From Acidobacteriota bacterium (lineage in GTDB: Bacteria > Acidobacteriota > Blastocatellia > Pyrinomonadales > Pyrinomonadaceae): DNA of 64,000 bases. The position numbers were made by a program, and so were the translations under genes. Positions 36,997-46,326 of this stretch are shown one piece after another (the stretch's first letter is position 1; every line of letters begins with the position of its first letter). The DNA is taken from NCBI GenBank assembly GCA_020199835.1, contig JAIVJV010000003.1, forward strand, positions 124,001 through 188,000. The letters are read 5' to 3'. The notes beneath the pieces were generated by a model. That model was not told the origin of the DNA, ran no database searches, and saw only the letters and a list, made by a program, of their open reading frames with translations.

Positions 36997-37878
36997 TTAG
37001 TTGCCTCGCGCGCGTCTTAGACAATCGGCCAGTTCCGGAGTTTGCCTGAATCCGCACTCGCCGTTTCGCTGGCGTTCGCAGATCGCCTTTTGGTAGCACT
37101 CGTACTCAGACCGCCATTCACAAGTCGTAATCACGTCCTGATCCGAGCAGATCTGACTCGAGCAACCTGTCTTCATGCACGGCCGTTCCGCGACACTGCC
37201 GCTGGAGCGCAAGTAAAACTGCGTCGCCTTCAGCATCACCGATCTTCCCGCTGGACCAGTTACCGGCGAATGAGTGCCCGCTGCGAGGATTCCATCTCTA
37301 AGCGTCATCGCCGCGTTTGCTTCGCTCAACAAATTGTCCGGCGCGCCCGCGCCCGCAAGATCGACACCCGCGATGTTTCGGCTTGCGGTTGAATTTAGCG
37401 TCGCCTGGTGATGCGTCGGGCACGGCGCGGCGATACAGCGAATGCCGCGATCGCTCACGCGATAAAATGTTCCATTCGGTTCGGTCGCACTCGCCGCCTG
37501 CCACACCTCCGAAACACGCATCACGCCAAACTCGCCGCGCGGTCGAAGTGTGCCACGCAAAAGCGCACGATCGCTATCAGGTTGGTTCTGTCCGCCCCAG
37601 TCAATCGTCCCGACGTAACATTCGTTCCGGAAACGGTTATCCGCGCAGCGCGTGCGCGACTGATTGACAAGTTTTACGAATAAACCGCCGCAGCGCGGCG
37701 AGGCGCAACGGCGCACATCACGGCGAAAACTGTAAAAACTTGACGTGCTGGCGAGGCTGTCGGGAACCGTCGACGCTTCGAAATTCGCGTTTACACGTAC
37801 GAGAGCTTGGTTAGTAGCGGCGGGTGAGACGGTGAGCGACACAAGGATCGCCGCCAGTAAGGAAACACGCAGGATCAT
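36997..37878 (-). CDS. Secreted protein with DUF6748-like and Cys-rich C-terminal domain
   Basis: 293 residues with a signal peptide (1-21). Residues about 45-165 resemble DUF6748: FYSFRRDVRRCASPRCGG, then FVKLVNQSRTRC. The last 65 residues hold eight Cys (CMKTGCSSQICSDQD, CEWRSEYECYQKAICER, GECGFRQTPELADC), matching the eight-cysteine-cluster type described in myxobacterial proteins. Such a domain is probably disulfide-rich and extracellular. Function unknown. It is the first gene of a pair with the propeller protein and diverges from the Ser/Thr kinase gene. Confidence 0.72.
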   Translation of the reverse strand: MILRVSLLAAILVSLTVSPAATNQALVRVNANFEASTVPDSLASTSSFYSFRRDVRRCASPRCGGLFVKLVNQSRTRCADNRFRNECYVGTIDWGGQNQPDSDRALLRGTLRPRGEFGVMRVSEVWQAASATEPNGTFYRVSDRGIRCIAAPCPTHHQATLNSTASRNIAGVDLAGAGAPDNLLSEANAAMTLRDGILAAGTHSPVTGPAGRSVMLKATQFYLRSSGSVAERPCMKTGCSSQICSDQDVITTCEWRSEYECYQKAICERQRNGECGFRQTPELADCLRRARGN

Positions 37879-37906
37879 CTTTCTGCCCTCCAGGAGTTAA
37901 GTTAGA

Positions 37907-37912
37907 TATAAT
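37907..37912 (+). promoter_or_regulatory. Candidate -10 box of the Ser/Thr kinase gene
   Basis: Consensus TATAAT 28 bp upstream of the kinase start codon. No good -35 lies 16-18 bp further upstream, and no Shine-Dalgarno precedes the ATG, so a short-leader or leaderless-type transcript is possible. Confidence 0.4.
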
Positions 37913-37940
37913 GCGCCCGCTTCGATAGACAACCACACCT

Positions 37941-40349
37941 ATGATCGGGCAAGTCCTCCTCCAGTATCGCATCGTCGAAAAAATCGGTGAAGGGGGACAG
38001 GGGACTGTTTACCGGGCCCTCGATACTACGCTGGACCGGCCCGCAGTGGTAAAGGTTTTACCACCAGACTTAACCGACAGCACTTCCAATCTGGTCCGTT
38101 TCGAACGCGAAGCCAAACTGGCCTCCTCGCTCGACCACCCAAACATCTGCACGATCTTCGGCCTGCACAAGGTTGACGGGCTGCACTTCATCGCGATGCA
38201 GTACATCGAGGGCCGCAACGTGCGCGAGCTCGTAGCCGGCCGCCCACTCGATCTCCGCCAGGCGCTGTCGATCACGATCCAGGTGACAAACGCGCTCGCC
38301 GCCGCGCACGCGCAAGGCATCGTCCATCGAGATATCAAAGCGCGCAACGTGATGGTCACGCGAAACGGCACCGTGAAGGTGCTCGACTTCGGGCTCGCCA
38401 AACTTATCGAACCACCCCACGCCACTTCCAGCGATCCGCAAGTCACGGAAGTCGGCGTGCCTTACGGCACTTCAACCTACGCCGCGCCGGAGCAAGCGCA
38501 AGGTCTGCCGGTGGATCATCGGGGCGACATCTTCTCCACCGGCGTATTGCTTTACGAGATGTTAGCCGGCACCTGGCCGTTTCGCGGCAAGACGGCGCTG
38601 GACGTTCGTTACGCTGTGGTCTATCACCGGCCCAGGCCGATCGCCGAAGCCCGCGGCGAAGATTCGATTCTCCTGCAACGCATTCAGATAATCCTCGACA
38701 AAGCACTCGCGAAAAATCCGAACGATCGTTATCAGCGCATCGAGGACATGCGTGACGAGCTACAGGAAGTCTTGCGCGAGCTCGAAGCGGATTCGAGTAT
38801 CGGCAACACGCTGACGGATGCGACGCAATCGATTGCGCCGCGCGCTTTGCCGAAACAACCACAACGGTTTTGGACGAGGCCGATAACGATCGCCGCGATC
38901 GCGGCGTCGGCGATTCTGATCCTCGCGTTAAGTGTGTATATGTTTCGCGCTTCGCGGCCTTCAGTTGAATCGAACGAAGGGATTAGCTCCCTCGCGGTCT
39001 TACCGTTTACCAACAGCGACCCGAGCACGGAATATCTTTCCGACGGGATCACGGAGAGCCTCATCGAGAATCTTTCGCGACTTCCCGATCTGAAAGTGAA
39101 ATCAAGCAGCACGGTTTTTCACTACAAAGGCCGCAACACCGATGCGATGCAGATCGGGCGCGAACTCGGTGTTCATGCTTTGCTCTCCGGTACCGTTGTT
39201 CAGCGTGGTGATGAACTGGCAGTGAGCGTCGAGTTGATCGACGTGCGCGACGATAGTCATATCTGGGGTGAGCGTTACGCCCGCAAGTTTTCGGAAGTGG
39301 TTGCACTGCCGCAACAGATTTCGCGCGACGTTTCGCTGAAGCTTCGCGCGCGTGCGGATGGCATGGACCACGCGCAGATCGCCAAGAACTACTCGCCCGA
39401 CTCCGAAGCGTATCGTCTGTATCTTCAGGGTCGTTACAACTGGAACAAGCGAACCGTTGACGGGCTGCGAAAAGGCATCGACTTCTTCGGCCAGGCGATC
39501 CTGCGCGATCAGGATTACGGCCTCGCTTACGCGGGTCTTGCGGACTGCTATCTCCTGTTGAACGTTTACAACGTCACGTCCGCCGGGGATTCGGTTCCCA
39601 AGGCTGAGAACGCCGCGAATCGAGCCTTGTCGATCAATCCGGACCTCGCCGAAGCTCATACTTCGCTGGGATTCGTCACTTATCGTTATCACTTGAAGTG
39701 GGCTGAAGCGGAGCAGCATTTCAAGAAGGCGATTTCTCTCAATCCGAGTTATGCTACCGCGCATCAGTGGTACGGCGGTTATCTCGCCGCGAGCGGCAGG
39801 TTGAACGAAGCAGTGGCCGAGACGAAAATGGCGCACGAGCTCGAACCGTTTTCGTTGACAATCTACAGCGATTACATTCGCACTCTTTATTACGCGGGCC
39901 AGTTGGACCAGGCGCACCGCGAAGCGTTGAAGCTGCGAGAAATGGATCCAAACTTTACGCGCGCCTTTTACGAGTTGGGCCTGGTGCTCGAGGAGCAGGG
40001 CAAATTGGAAGAAGCGATCGCCGCGTTTCGCAACGGGCTAAGGGGTTCGCCTGACAACGTTTTTGGTCTGACAGCGTTGGGCCATGCGCTCGCCGTCGCG
40101 GGGAAGAAGAGTGAGGCCGAGCGCGTGATCGCGAGGTTGCAGGAGTTGTCAAAACAACAATACGTCTCTCCTTATCAAACGGCGGTGATTTACGCGGGTC
40201 TGGACGATCGTAAAAAGGCGCTCGACTGGCTTGAGAAGTCTCGTGAGGAACGCTTCAACTGGTTGCCGTTTCTCGAAGTCGATCCCGCTTTCAAGCGTTT
40301 GCGTTCCGAACCGCGGTTTATCGAGCTGGCGAAGAGTCTTGGTCTGTAA
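37941..40349 (+). CDS. Ser/Thr protein kinase with TolB-like and TPR regions
   Basis: 802 residues. A cytoplasmic PknB-type kinase (residues 9-285) has the glycine loop GEGGQG (16-21), Lys38, HRDIKARN with Asp131 and DFG (149-151), so it looks active. One membrane helix spans about 315-335. The outer part has a TolB/FlgO-like domain (about 350-470, LAVLPFTNSDPSTEYLSDGI) followed by TPR repeats to the end (LSINPDLAEAHTSLGFVTY, then SPSYATAHQWYGGYLAA-like units). Fusions of this type are common in Acidobacteriota and probably couple an envelope signal to phosphorylation. Targets are unknown. Confidence 0.93.
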   Translation: MIGQVLLQYRIVEKIGEGGQGTVYRALDTTLDRPAVVKVLPPDLTDSTSNLVRFEREAKLASSLDHPNICTIFGLHKVDGLHFIAMQYIEGRNVRELVAGRPLDLRQALSITIQVTNALAAAHAQGIVHRDIKARNVMVTRNGTVKVLDFGLAKLIEPPHATSSDPQVTEVGVPYGTSTYAAPEQAQGLPVDHRGDIFSTGVLLYEMLAGTWPFRGKTALDVRYAVVYHRPRPIAEARGEDSILLQRIQIILDKALAKNPNDRYQRIEDMRDELQEVLRELEADSSIGNTLTDATQSIAPRALPKQPQRFWTRPITIAAIAASAILILALSVYMFRASRPSVESNEGISSLAVLPFTNSDPSTEYLSDGITESLIENLSRLPDLKVKSSSTVFHYKGRNTDAMQIGRELGVHALLSGTVVQRGDELAVSVELIDVRDDSHIWGERYARKFSEVVALPQQISRDVSLKLRARADGMDHAQIAKNYSPDSEAYRLYLQGRYNWNKRTVDGLRKGIDFFGQAILRDQDYGLAYAGLADCYLLLNVYNVTSAGDSVPKAENAANRALSINPDLAEAHTSLGFVTYRYHLKWAEAEQHFKKAISLNPSYATAHQWYGGYLAASGRLNEAVAETKMAHELEPFSLTIYSDYIRTLYYAGQLDQAHREALKLREMDPNFTRAFYELGLVLEEQGKLEEAIAAFRNGLRGSPDNVFGLTALGHALAVAGKKSEAERVIARLQELSKQQYVSPYQTAVIYAGLDDRKKALDWLEKSREERFNWLPFLEVDPAFKRLRSEPRFIELAKSLGL

Positions 40350-40363
40350 TCACTGAAAAAGGA

Positions 40364-42064
40364 ATGACAGAGAGAATGAATTTTTCACGGCGGCAGTTTG
40401 TCTTGAGTAGCGCGATGGTCAGCGTCGCGGCTTTGGTTAATCCACGAAACGTGTTCTTGCAGTCGGCGGCGGTGCAGCCGCTGTTTGCGCGGCTCGATGA
40501 ATACATCGCGCGTCACATGCGCGAAACGGGCGCGCCGGGACTAACGCTCGCGCTCGCGAATCGCGACGGTTTGATTCGTGTTTCGACTTACGGTTTTGCG
40601 GACATCAAGGCGAAGGCGCGCGTTGTGCCCGAGACGATGTTTGAAATCGGTTCGGTCTCGAAGTCGTTTGTCGGACTCGTGTTGTTGCAGTTGCGCGATG
40701 AAGGCAAACTCGATCTAAACAAACCCGTCGTTGAATACCTGCCGTGGTTGAAGATCAACTCGACATTCGAACCCATCACGACGCATCATCTGCTTAGTCA
40801 CACTGCGGGACTGCCCGGCGCGCCGTTGCTGCTCGATGCGCTGCTGCACGAACTTGGGACCGCGTACGCGCCCGGGAAACGTTTCCTATACTCAAACACC
40901 GGTTACAACATTCTGGGCTTTATAATCGAGGCCGTTGATAAGCGCCCGTTCGCGGACGCAATGCGCGCACGTATGCTGACTCCGCTCGGTATGAGTGCGA
41001 GTGCGCCAATCATCACCACCGACCTGCGTGGGCAGATGGCCGTCGGTTACGAGCCGCTCAACGAAGGGCGTCCGTTTCCGATCGGTGGTCCACTCGCGGA
41101 AGCGCAGTGGATCGAAGTTGACATCGCAGCGGGAAGCGTTGCGTCTACGCCGGCTGACATGGCGAAGTACATGCGCATGCTGCTCAATCGCGGCGTGTTG
41201 CCGAAAGGAAGGCTGTTGTCGGAAGAAAGCTTCAGGCTCTTCATTAAACCGGCGATCAACTCGCCGTATCGCGGCGAGCCCGCGTCGTATGGTTACGGCG
41301 TGTGGGTGAGCGACATCGGAGCGCACACGCGTTTGCGTCACACGGGTGGCATGGTCGCGTTCAGTTCTTCACTCGATGTTGATCTCACCGACGGTGTGGG
41401 TGCGTTTGCTTCAGTGAATGCGAACCTGCGCGGTTATCGGCCTGTGGCTGTGACGAAGTACGCGATCGAACTCTTCAACGCTTCGCTTGCGGGCATGCCG
41501 TTGCCCGACGCGCCGCCACCTGCGCCGTCCCCGGATGAAGTCAAGAACGCGGCGGATTATGCGGGTGAATACACGTCGCCTGATGGCCGGAAGCTTGAGT
41601 TCTCCGCTGAAGGGGCCAAACTCATTCTTAATTACAACGGTCGCAAGTTCGCCTTAGAGCGCGTGACTGGCGATCGGTTCATCGTCAAACACTCAACGTT
41701 CGATCGATTTGTGCTTGGGTTCGTGCGCGAGAACCAGCAGGTGACACACGCGGTGCACGGTCCTGACTGGTATGCGGGTGCGCGCTACGCCGGTCCGCGT
41801 TCGTTCGAAGTGCGCAAGGAGTGGGAAGGTTTTGCGGGCCACTATTCCAATGACAGTCCGTGGTACGGCGACACGCGCGTCGTTCTGCGTAAGGGTCAAC
41901 TCTACATCGACGGCGCGCAAGCGCTCGTGGCGCGTGGTGACGGGAAATTCAGCGTCGGTGATCCGGAATCACCCGACTGGATCAGTTTCGAATCGATCAT
42001 CGACGGCCGGGCCATGATCATGAACTACTCCGGCATCCCCTTCCGACGCACCTTCACGCCGTGA
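40364..42064 (+). CDS. Beta-lactamase-fold serine hydrolase (class C/esterase type)
   Basis: 566 residues. The N terminus FSRRQFVLSSAMVSVAALV looks like a twin-arginine-type signal. The beta-lactamase fold (about 40-370) has the SxxK motif GSVSK (Ser97, Lys100), the YSN motif in FLYSNTGYNILG and a C-terminal RHTGG motif (HTGG replaces KTG). The remaining 190 residues are beta-rich. Family members include PBP4*-like peptidases and esterases (EstB). The start could be 40364 or the ATG at 40376; a weak purine-rich sequence precedes each. It lies 14 bp after the kinase gene. Confidence 0.87.
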   Translation: MTERMNFSRRQFVLSSAMVSVAALVNPRNVFLQSAAVQPLFARLDEYIARHMRETGAPGLTLALANRDGLIRVSTYGFADIKAKARVVPETMFEIGSVSKSFVGLVLLQLRDEGKLDLNKPVVEYLPWLKINSTFEPITTHHLLSHTAGLPGAPLLLDALLHELGTAYAPGKRFLYSNTGYNILGFIIEAVDKRPFADAMRARMLTPLGMSASAPIITTDLRGQMAVGYEPLNEGRPFPIGGPLAEAQWIEVDIAAGSVASTPADMAKYMRMLLNRGVLPKGRLLSEESFRLFIKPAINSPYRGEPASYGYGVWVSDIGAHTRLRHTGGMVAFSSSLDVDLTDGVGAFASVNANLRGYRPVAVTKYAIELFNASLAGMPLPDAPPPAPSPDEVKNAADYAGEYTSPDGRKLEFSAEGAKLILNYNGRKFALERVTGDRFIVKHSTFDRFVLGFVRENQQVTHAVHGPDWYAGARYAGPRSFEVRKEWEGFAGHYSNDSPWYGDTRVVLRKGQLYIDGAQALVARGDGKFSVGDPESPDWISFESIIDGRAMIMNYSGIPFRRTFTP

Positions 42065-42082
42065 CCTGGCGGTATCAGTGTT

Positions 42083-42107
42083 CCTCTACTCGCTGATGCG
42101 GTAGAGG
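42083..42107. terminator. Hairpin between convergent genes
   Basis: Perfect 7-bp arms CCTCTAC (42083-42089) and GTAGAGG (42101-42107), 11-nt loop. It spans the end of the minus-strand propeller gene, covering its stop codon and last codons, and lies 18 bp past the stop of the serine hydrolase. No T-tract is visible. Confidence 0.45.
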
Positions 42108-43285
42108 TGGGTCTGGCTGCGGATGAAGAGGGAACTGTGCGAGACGGCCATCGATGCGAGGGTTGGGCCGTCGAGCTGGTTTGTGGCGAGGTGTTTCAAT
42201 TGACGGCCGGGAGCGATCACCACTGATTCGCCTTCCTCACTCAGAAAATAGATGCGCCCGCCGGCGTACACAGGCGACGCAGAGTGGTTGCCACCAACAC
42301 GCGCGCGCCAGAGTTCCTCACCCGTCTTCGCGTCTATGCAGGTCGCGATGCCGTTATCAGTGACTATGTAGAGTTCGTTGCCGACGAGCAGCGGCGAAGG
42401 CGTGCGCGGAATCGCGCGATCGAGTTTCCACACGACCCTCGACTTCGTCACATCGCCGCGGCCATCCGGCTGCACCGCGAGCAGCGACGGCTCCTGAAAC
42501 CCAGTGCAAATGAACACAAGTCCGTGACCGAACACCGGCCGCGGCACGTTTGAAAAACCCTCGGCGTATTTCACGCGCCAGATCTCTTTGCCGGTGCGCG
42601 GTTCGTAAGCAATCGACTGAAACGCGCCCGGACTAATCACCTGATCCCCACCCGGCAAGTTAACCACAAGCGGCGTCGTGTATGCCTGGTAACCTTCGCG
42701 CGTCTTCTTCCAACGAACCTTGCCGGTCGCCTTATCGAGCGCGACGACATACTGAAGCTCCAGTCCATCGCAACTCACGATCAACAAGTCGTCGTAGACG
42801 ATCGGCGATCCCCCTGGTCCATGCTGACCGTTGTCGTATTCGAGTTTTGTCTTCCAGACGATCTCGCCCGCCTGCGTGATAGACGCAGTGCCGTACGCGC
42901 CGAAGTGAAGATAAACGCGATCGCCTTCGACCACGGGCGTCGGCGACGCAAAACTATTCTTCAAGTTCATTAACTTCGGCGACTTCAGTTGAAAGATCTC
43001 GACGTTCTGCTCGATCGAGCCGGTGTTCACGTTCACACCGATCGCGCGCAATGAGCGGCCTTCCTCAGTCGCAGTGGTCAGCCAGATGCGCTCGCCCTGG
43101 ATCACCGGCGAAGACCAGCCGCGACCCGGAATCGCCGTTTTCCAGCGCACGTTTTTTGTTTCGCTCCACGTGAGCGGCACGTTACGTTCGTCAGAGATGC
43201 CTTGGCCACCAGGCCCGCGAAACTGCGGCCAGTCGGCGGCAAAGATGACAGAGCTGAGAACCAGAAGGAACGCGAGGCGCATCAT
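42086..43285 (-). CDS. Secreted PQQ-type beta-propeller protein
   Basis: 399 residues with a signal peptide (1-17). The body is an eight-bladed PQQ/BamB-like propeller: WPQFRGPGGQGISDE, then repeated GKVRWKK, GKEIWRVKY and GEELWRARVGG units. PQQ-dependent dehydrogenases need a specific PQQ site that I cannot confirm, so this is called a propeller only. It is the last gene of a minus-strand operon after the DisA_N-like and serine hydrolase genes (7-bp gap). Confidence 0.88.
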   Translation of the reverse strand: MMRLAFLLVLSSVIFAADWPQFRGPGGQGISDERNVPLTWSETKNVRWKTAIPGRGWSSPVIQGERIWLTTATEEGRSLRAIGVNVNTGSIEQNVEIFQLKSPKLMNLKNSFASPTPVVEGDRVYLHFGAYGTASITQAGEIVWKTKLEYDNGQHGPGGSPIVYDDLLIVSCDGLELQYVVALDKATGKVRWKKTREGYQAYTTPLVVNLPGGDQVISPGAFQSIAYEPRTGKEIWRVKYAEGFSNVPRPVFGHGLVFICTGFQEPSLLAVQPDGRGDVTKSRVVWKLDRAIPRTPSPLLVGNELYIVTDNGIATCIDAKTGEELWRARVGGNHSASPVYAGGRIYFLSEEGESVVIAPGRQLKHLATNQLDGPTLASMAVSHSSLFIRSQTHLYRISE

Positions 43286-43292
43286 CTGTGGC

Positions 43293-44447
43293 TCACATCA
43301 ACAACGACTCGACGCGGTGCGCGTGGACCATCTCTTCACACGCTGACCAAGCAAACACCGTGAAGCGTCCGTCCTGCGAGGCGACGAGCGCGAGCGTGTC
43401 GCGCTGATCGTAGACAAACTGCGCGGCTGAAAAATGCCGCATCCCGCCATGTTCGGTGGGCCGCACCACGCGGCCGACGTTTCCCACGATCGGCTCCGTG
43501 ATCACCCACTGATCCACCGGCGGAGTTCCTTCCTGCCGTCCCAGCTTGGCGCCGAAGGCGAGCACTTCATACTGTTCGTTGATTACTGTAGCGCCATCGA
43601 CAGCGGTGAGCCCGCCAATCGTATCGACGGCGCGGCCCAACGCGCTTTCCCACTGTCGTCGATCTTCATGCTCGATCGGCACTTCGTTCTGCACAAGTTG
43701 ATGAAGCGCGGAGAACGATGGCTTAACCGAATAAAGCACCGGCTGCGCGATCGACTTTCGCCAGGAATCGCTTCCGGTAGGCACGACCAGCAGACTGCCG
43801 CCGTGATGGTGCGCGCGCATCGAGGCTGCCAGTTGGACCAGCACGTTCAGCGAATGATGCGGGCCATTCGTCGCGGCCGCAGTGAACGCCAGCAGCGCGC
43901 GCAACAACGAAGGACAGTCAGGTAAACTCGTGCCTTTCTCGTCGATGATCTTCACCTGCTCGCCTTTGAGCACGGCAACGTTTGCATACTTGCCGAAACC
44001 GCCGCGCCGCCGATGCTTGACCACGAGCAAACCCGGTTCGATGTCTTCGAGCACGAAACAGAAACTCGGAATTCTGCGCGTCGCGCCCCACACGCGGAGC
44101 TCGTTATCGAACCGCCAGACGCCAAGATGGATTTCCGGCCGCTCGACTGCCGGCGCGAGTTTTGTGAGCACGCCGGCGTTCAACGGCAGTGGCGACGCAA
44201 ACATCAACGGCTGTACGGCCTCTTCCGGCGAAAGATAAGCGAGTGAGATCTTCGGAAACCGCCCCTCTTCCGGGCGAAAGCTGGCCCAAAAAGTGGCGTC
44301 GATGATTGCCGCGATCGACTCCGCATCCGGGTGCGGCGCGAGCCCGTCTTCGCCGCGTTCTCGCGCCTGTGCGAGATGGCGCTTGAAGTGTTCTTCGACT
44401 GCCGGAGCAACGGCGGTGGCCGCCTGGTACGTGGGATTTCTGATCAT
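43293..44447 (-). CDS. DisA_N-like (diadenylate cyclase-fold) protein with N-terminal sensor region
   Basis: 384 residues. The C-terminal part (about 255-375) matches the DisA_N diadenylate cyclase domain: TIGGLTAVDGATVINEQYEV with the DGA motif (284-286), then the RHR-equivalent EHGGMRHFSAAQFVYDQRD and TLALVASQDGRFTVF. The second motif reads RHF (337-339) instead of RHR. The N-terminal 240 residues resemble the sensor regions predicted for other DAC-type proteins (DACNV group). If active it makes c-di-AMP; the Arg-to-Phe change leaves this uncertain. It overlaps the upstream hydrolase gene by 4 bp (ATGA). Confidence 0.75.
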   Translation of the reverse strand: MIRNPTYQAATAVAPAVEEHFKRHLAQARERGEDGLAPHPDAESIAAIIDATFWASFRPEEGRFPKISLAYLSPEEAVQPLMFASPLPLNAGVLTKLAPAVERPEIHLGVWRFDNELRVWGATRRIPSFCFVLEDIEPGLLVVKHRRRGGFGKYANVAVLKGEQVKIIDEKGTSLPDCPSLLRALLAFTAAATNGPHHSLNVLVQLAASMRAHHHGGSLLVVPTGSDSWRKSIAQPVLYSVKPSFSALHQLVQNEVPIEHEDRRQWESALGRAVDTIGGLTAVDGATVINEQYEVLAFGAKLGRQEGTPPVDQWVITEPIVGNVGRVVRPTEHGGMRHFSAAQFVYDQRDTLALVASQDGRFTVFAWSACEEMVHAHRVESLLM

Positions 44448-46255
44448 TGCGTGGTCAACTTCTTCAACATCTCGGCACCGTGTTTGTTCTTCGGATTCAT
44501 CTCTAGCGATTTTTTGAAGTTCGCGATGGCGAGTTCCCTGTCGCCATTGGCCATGTAGGCGTCACCAAGACTGTCGTACACATTCCATGACTGCGGATAA
44601 AACTCCGCGTTCAGTTTGAAGTACGCGATAGCCTCCGGCAGCTTCTTCTGGCGCAGAAAACTGTAGCCCAAGCCGTTTATGCGCGCTTCTGCAACCGCCG
44701 CGTTGTCCGGCTTCTCTTTCTTTATCTGCCGATACGCTTCCATCGCTTTCTCGATGTTGCCCGCCGACAGATGTTCGAACGGAATCAACGCGTCGGCCGA
44801 GACTTTCGGCACGGTCGTGTTTACACCACTTGGCAGCGTCACTTGCAGTTCGCTAACACCCGCAGCGCCTTTTACAAACGTGTACTTGAGATTCTGATCC
44901 CTGCGGATAAACGTGCCCTCAGCGATCGGCAGCAGTTCGAATTTCGCCTCGGCCGTCGGCCGCACGACTAATTTACTTTCTTCTCTCGCAATCGTCAGAA
45001 TCCGATCCGGATTGACCTGGAAACGGCCGGTGTATTCATCAAGTTTCGTAGTGTCCAGGGAGATGATTTCATTGACTGGCGGCAGAAACTCATCCCAGTT
45101 GTACTCCCGCGCAATGCTGCGCAGCACTTCACCCATGATCTGACCGTTATCGGAGTTGGCCATCACGACCGCACCGTAGCCCTTTTCACGATGCACCATC
45201 AGCAGCGCGCGGAATCCTTCATCGGCCCCGTCGTGTCCGAAATAAATGTTGCTTCCGCGCTTGTTGATAAAGAAGCCAAGCCCGACGTCTTCCATGAACG
45301 GCGTGACCATCTTTTCAGTCATCGCTTTCGACAGTACTTTGTTCGAACGTCCCGTGTAGGAAAGTTGCACTTCGATCGCAAACTTGGCGAGGTCCGTCGG
45401 CGTGGTCCATAATCCGGCAGCGGCCATTTCCGGATAGACGTGAATCTTGCCGGTAACCAGCGCGCCGTCACCACGATGTCCGGAGCCTGCTTTCTTGCGC
45501 CAGTCGTCCGGCAACGGCTGGCTGTAAGTGCTGTTGGTCATGTTCAGTGGACCAAGCACCGTTTCTTTCGCGATCTGCGGATACGGTTTCTTCTCGATGT
45601 CGATGATCGCGAGTTGGGCGATCGTGGTGCCGCCGCCTGAATAGCGAAACTTCGTGCCGGGTTCCATGTTGACGCGAACAGCCGCGGTGTTGGCGGGTTC
45701 TGTTCCATCGAGCACTTGCGGCAACGTCGGAACATTTGTTCCGGCGGCGTAACCAGGAAAACCGTGCACGGTGAGTCCGGCCGTGTGACTCAGCAGATTT
45801 GCCAACGTGACTTTCTTCTTCGCGGTAAACTCGTTGTCCGGTAGTTTCCAGGTTACGAGCTTGTTATTGATATTTTCATCGAGCGCGATTTTGCCATCCT
45901 GCACGCGTCTCAACGCGACCATGGCGGCGACCGGTTTGCTGATCGATCCGGCTTGGAAGAGTGTCTCGGTGGTCACCGGTTCTTTGGTGTCGATGTCTTT
46001 GATGCCATAGGCGCGTGCCCACTCGACTTTGAAATCTTTGATAACAGCAACGCTCAAGCCCGGCACTTTCCAGTGCTTCATTCGCTCTTCGAGCGTCCAC
46101 GCAGGCTCGCCTTTGATCAATACAGAAGGCAAGAGGCCCTGCTCGACGCGCTTGATGCGAACGTCTACGCCGCCGTCCTGGCCGTACGCGGCGAACAGAA
46201 AGAGGAGTAGAAAGAGATGAGTGAACAGAAGGAATTTACAGACGTTTGCTTTCAT
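44444..46255 (-). CDS. Beta-lactamase-fold serine hydrolase with C-terminal TPR
   Basis: 603 residues from the ATG at 46255, which is followed by a signal sequence (LLFTHLFLLLFLFAAYG) and preceded by GGATGG. The beta-lactamase fold (about 45-370) has the SxxK motif AGSISKPVAAM, a YSG motif (FRYSGGGTT) and FGHDGADEG. A linker follows, then two to three TPR units at the C terminus (AIAYFKLNAEFYPQSWNVYD, then ELAIANFKKSLEMNPKNKHG). The DisA_N-like gene overlaps its stop by 4 bp. Peptidase, esterase or D-amino-acid activity cannot be told apart. Confidence 0.87.
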   Translation of the reverse strand: MKANVCKFLLFTHLFLLLFLFAAYGQDGGVDVRIKRVEQGLLPSVLIKGEPAWTLEERMKHWKVPGLSVAVIKDFKVEWARAYGIKDIDTKEPVTTETLFQAGSISKPVAAMVALRRVQDGKIALDENINNKLVTWKLPDNEFTAKKKVTLANLLSHTAGLTVHGFPGYAAGTNVPTLPQVLDGTEPANTAAVRVNMEPGTKFRYSGGGTTIAQLAIIDIEKKPYPQIAKETVLGPLNMTNSTYSQPLPDDWRKKAGSGHRGDGALVTGKIHVYPEMAAAGLWTTPTDLAKFAIEVQLSYTGRSNKVLSKAMTEKMVTPFMEDVGLGFFINKRGSNIYFGHDGADEGFRALLMVHREKGYGAVVMANSDNGQIMGEVLRSIAREYNWDEFLPPVNEIISLDTTKLDEYTGRFQVNPDRILTIAREESKLVVRPTAEAKFELLPIAEGTFIRRDQNLKYTFVKGAAGVSELQVTLPSGVNTTVPKVSADALIPFEHLSAGNIEKAMEAYRQIKKEKPDNAAVAEARINGLGYSFLRQKKLPEAIAYFKLNAEFYPQSWNVYDSLGDAYMANGDRELAIANFKKSLEMNPKNKHGAEMLKKLTTQ

Positions 46256-46326
46256 AAAGACCATCCGGTAAACAGAGTACTCCACAGATTAACGCAAATG
46301 AGTAGGGATAAGAAAACACTGGGAAG

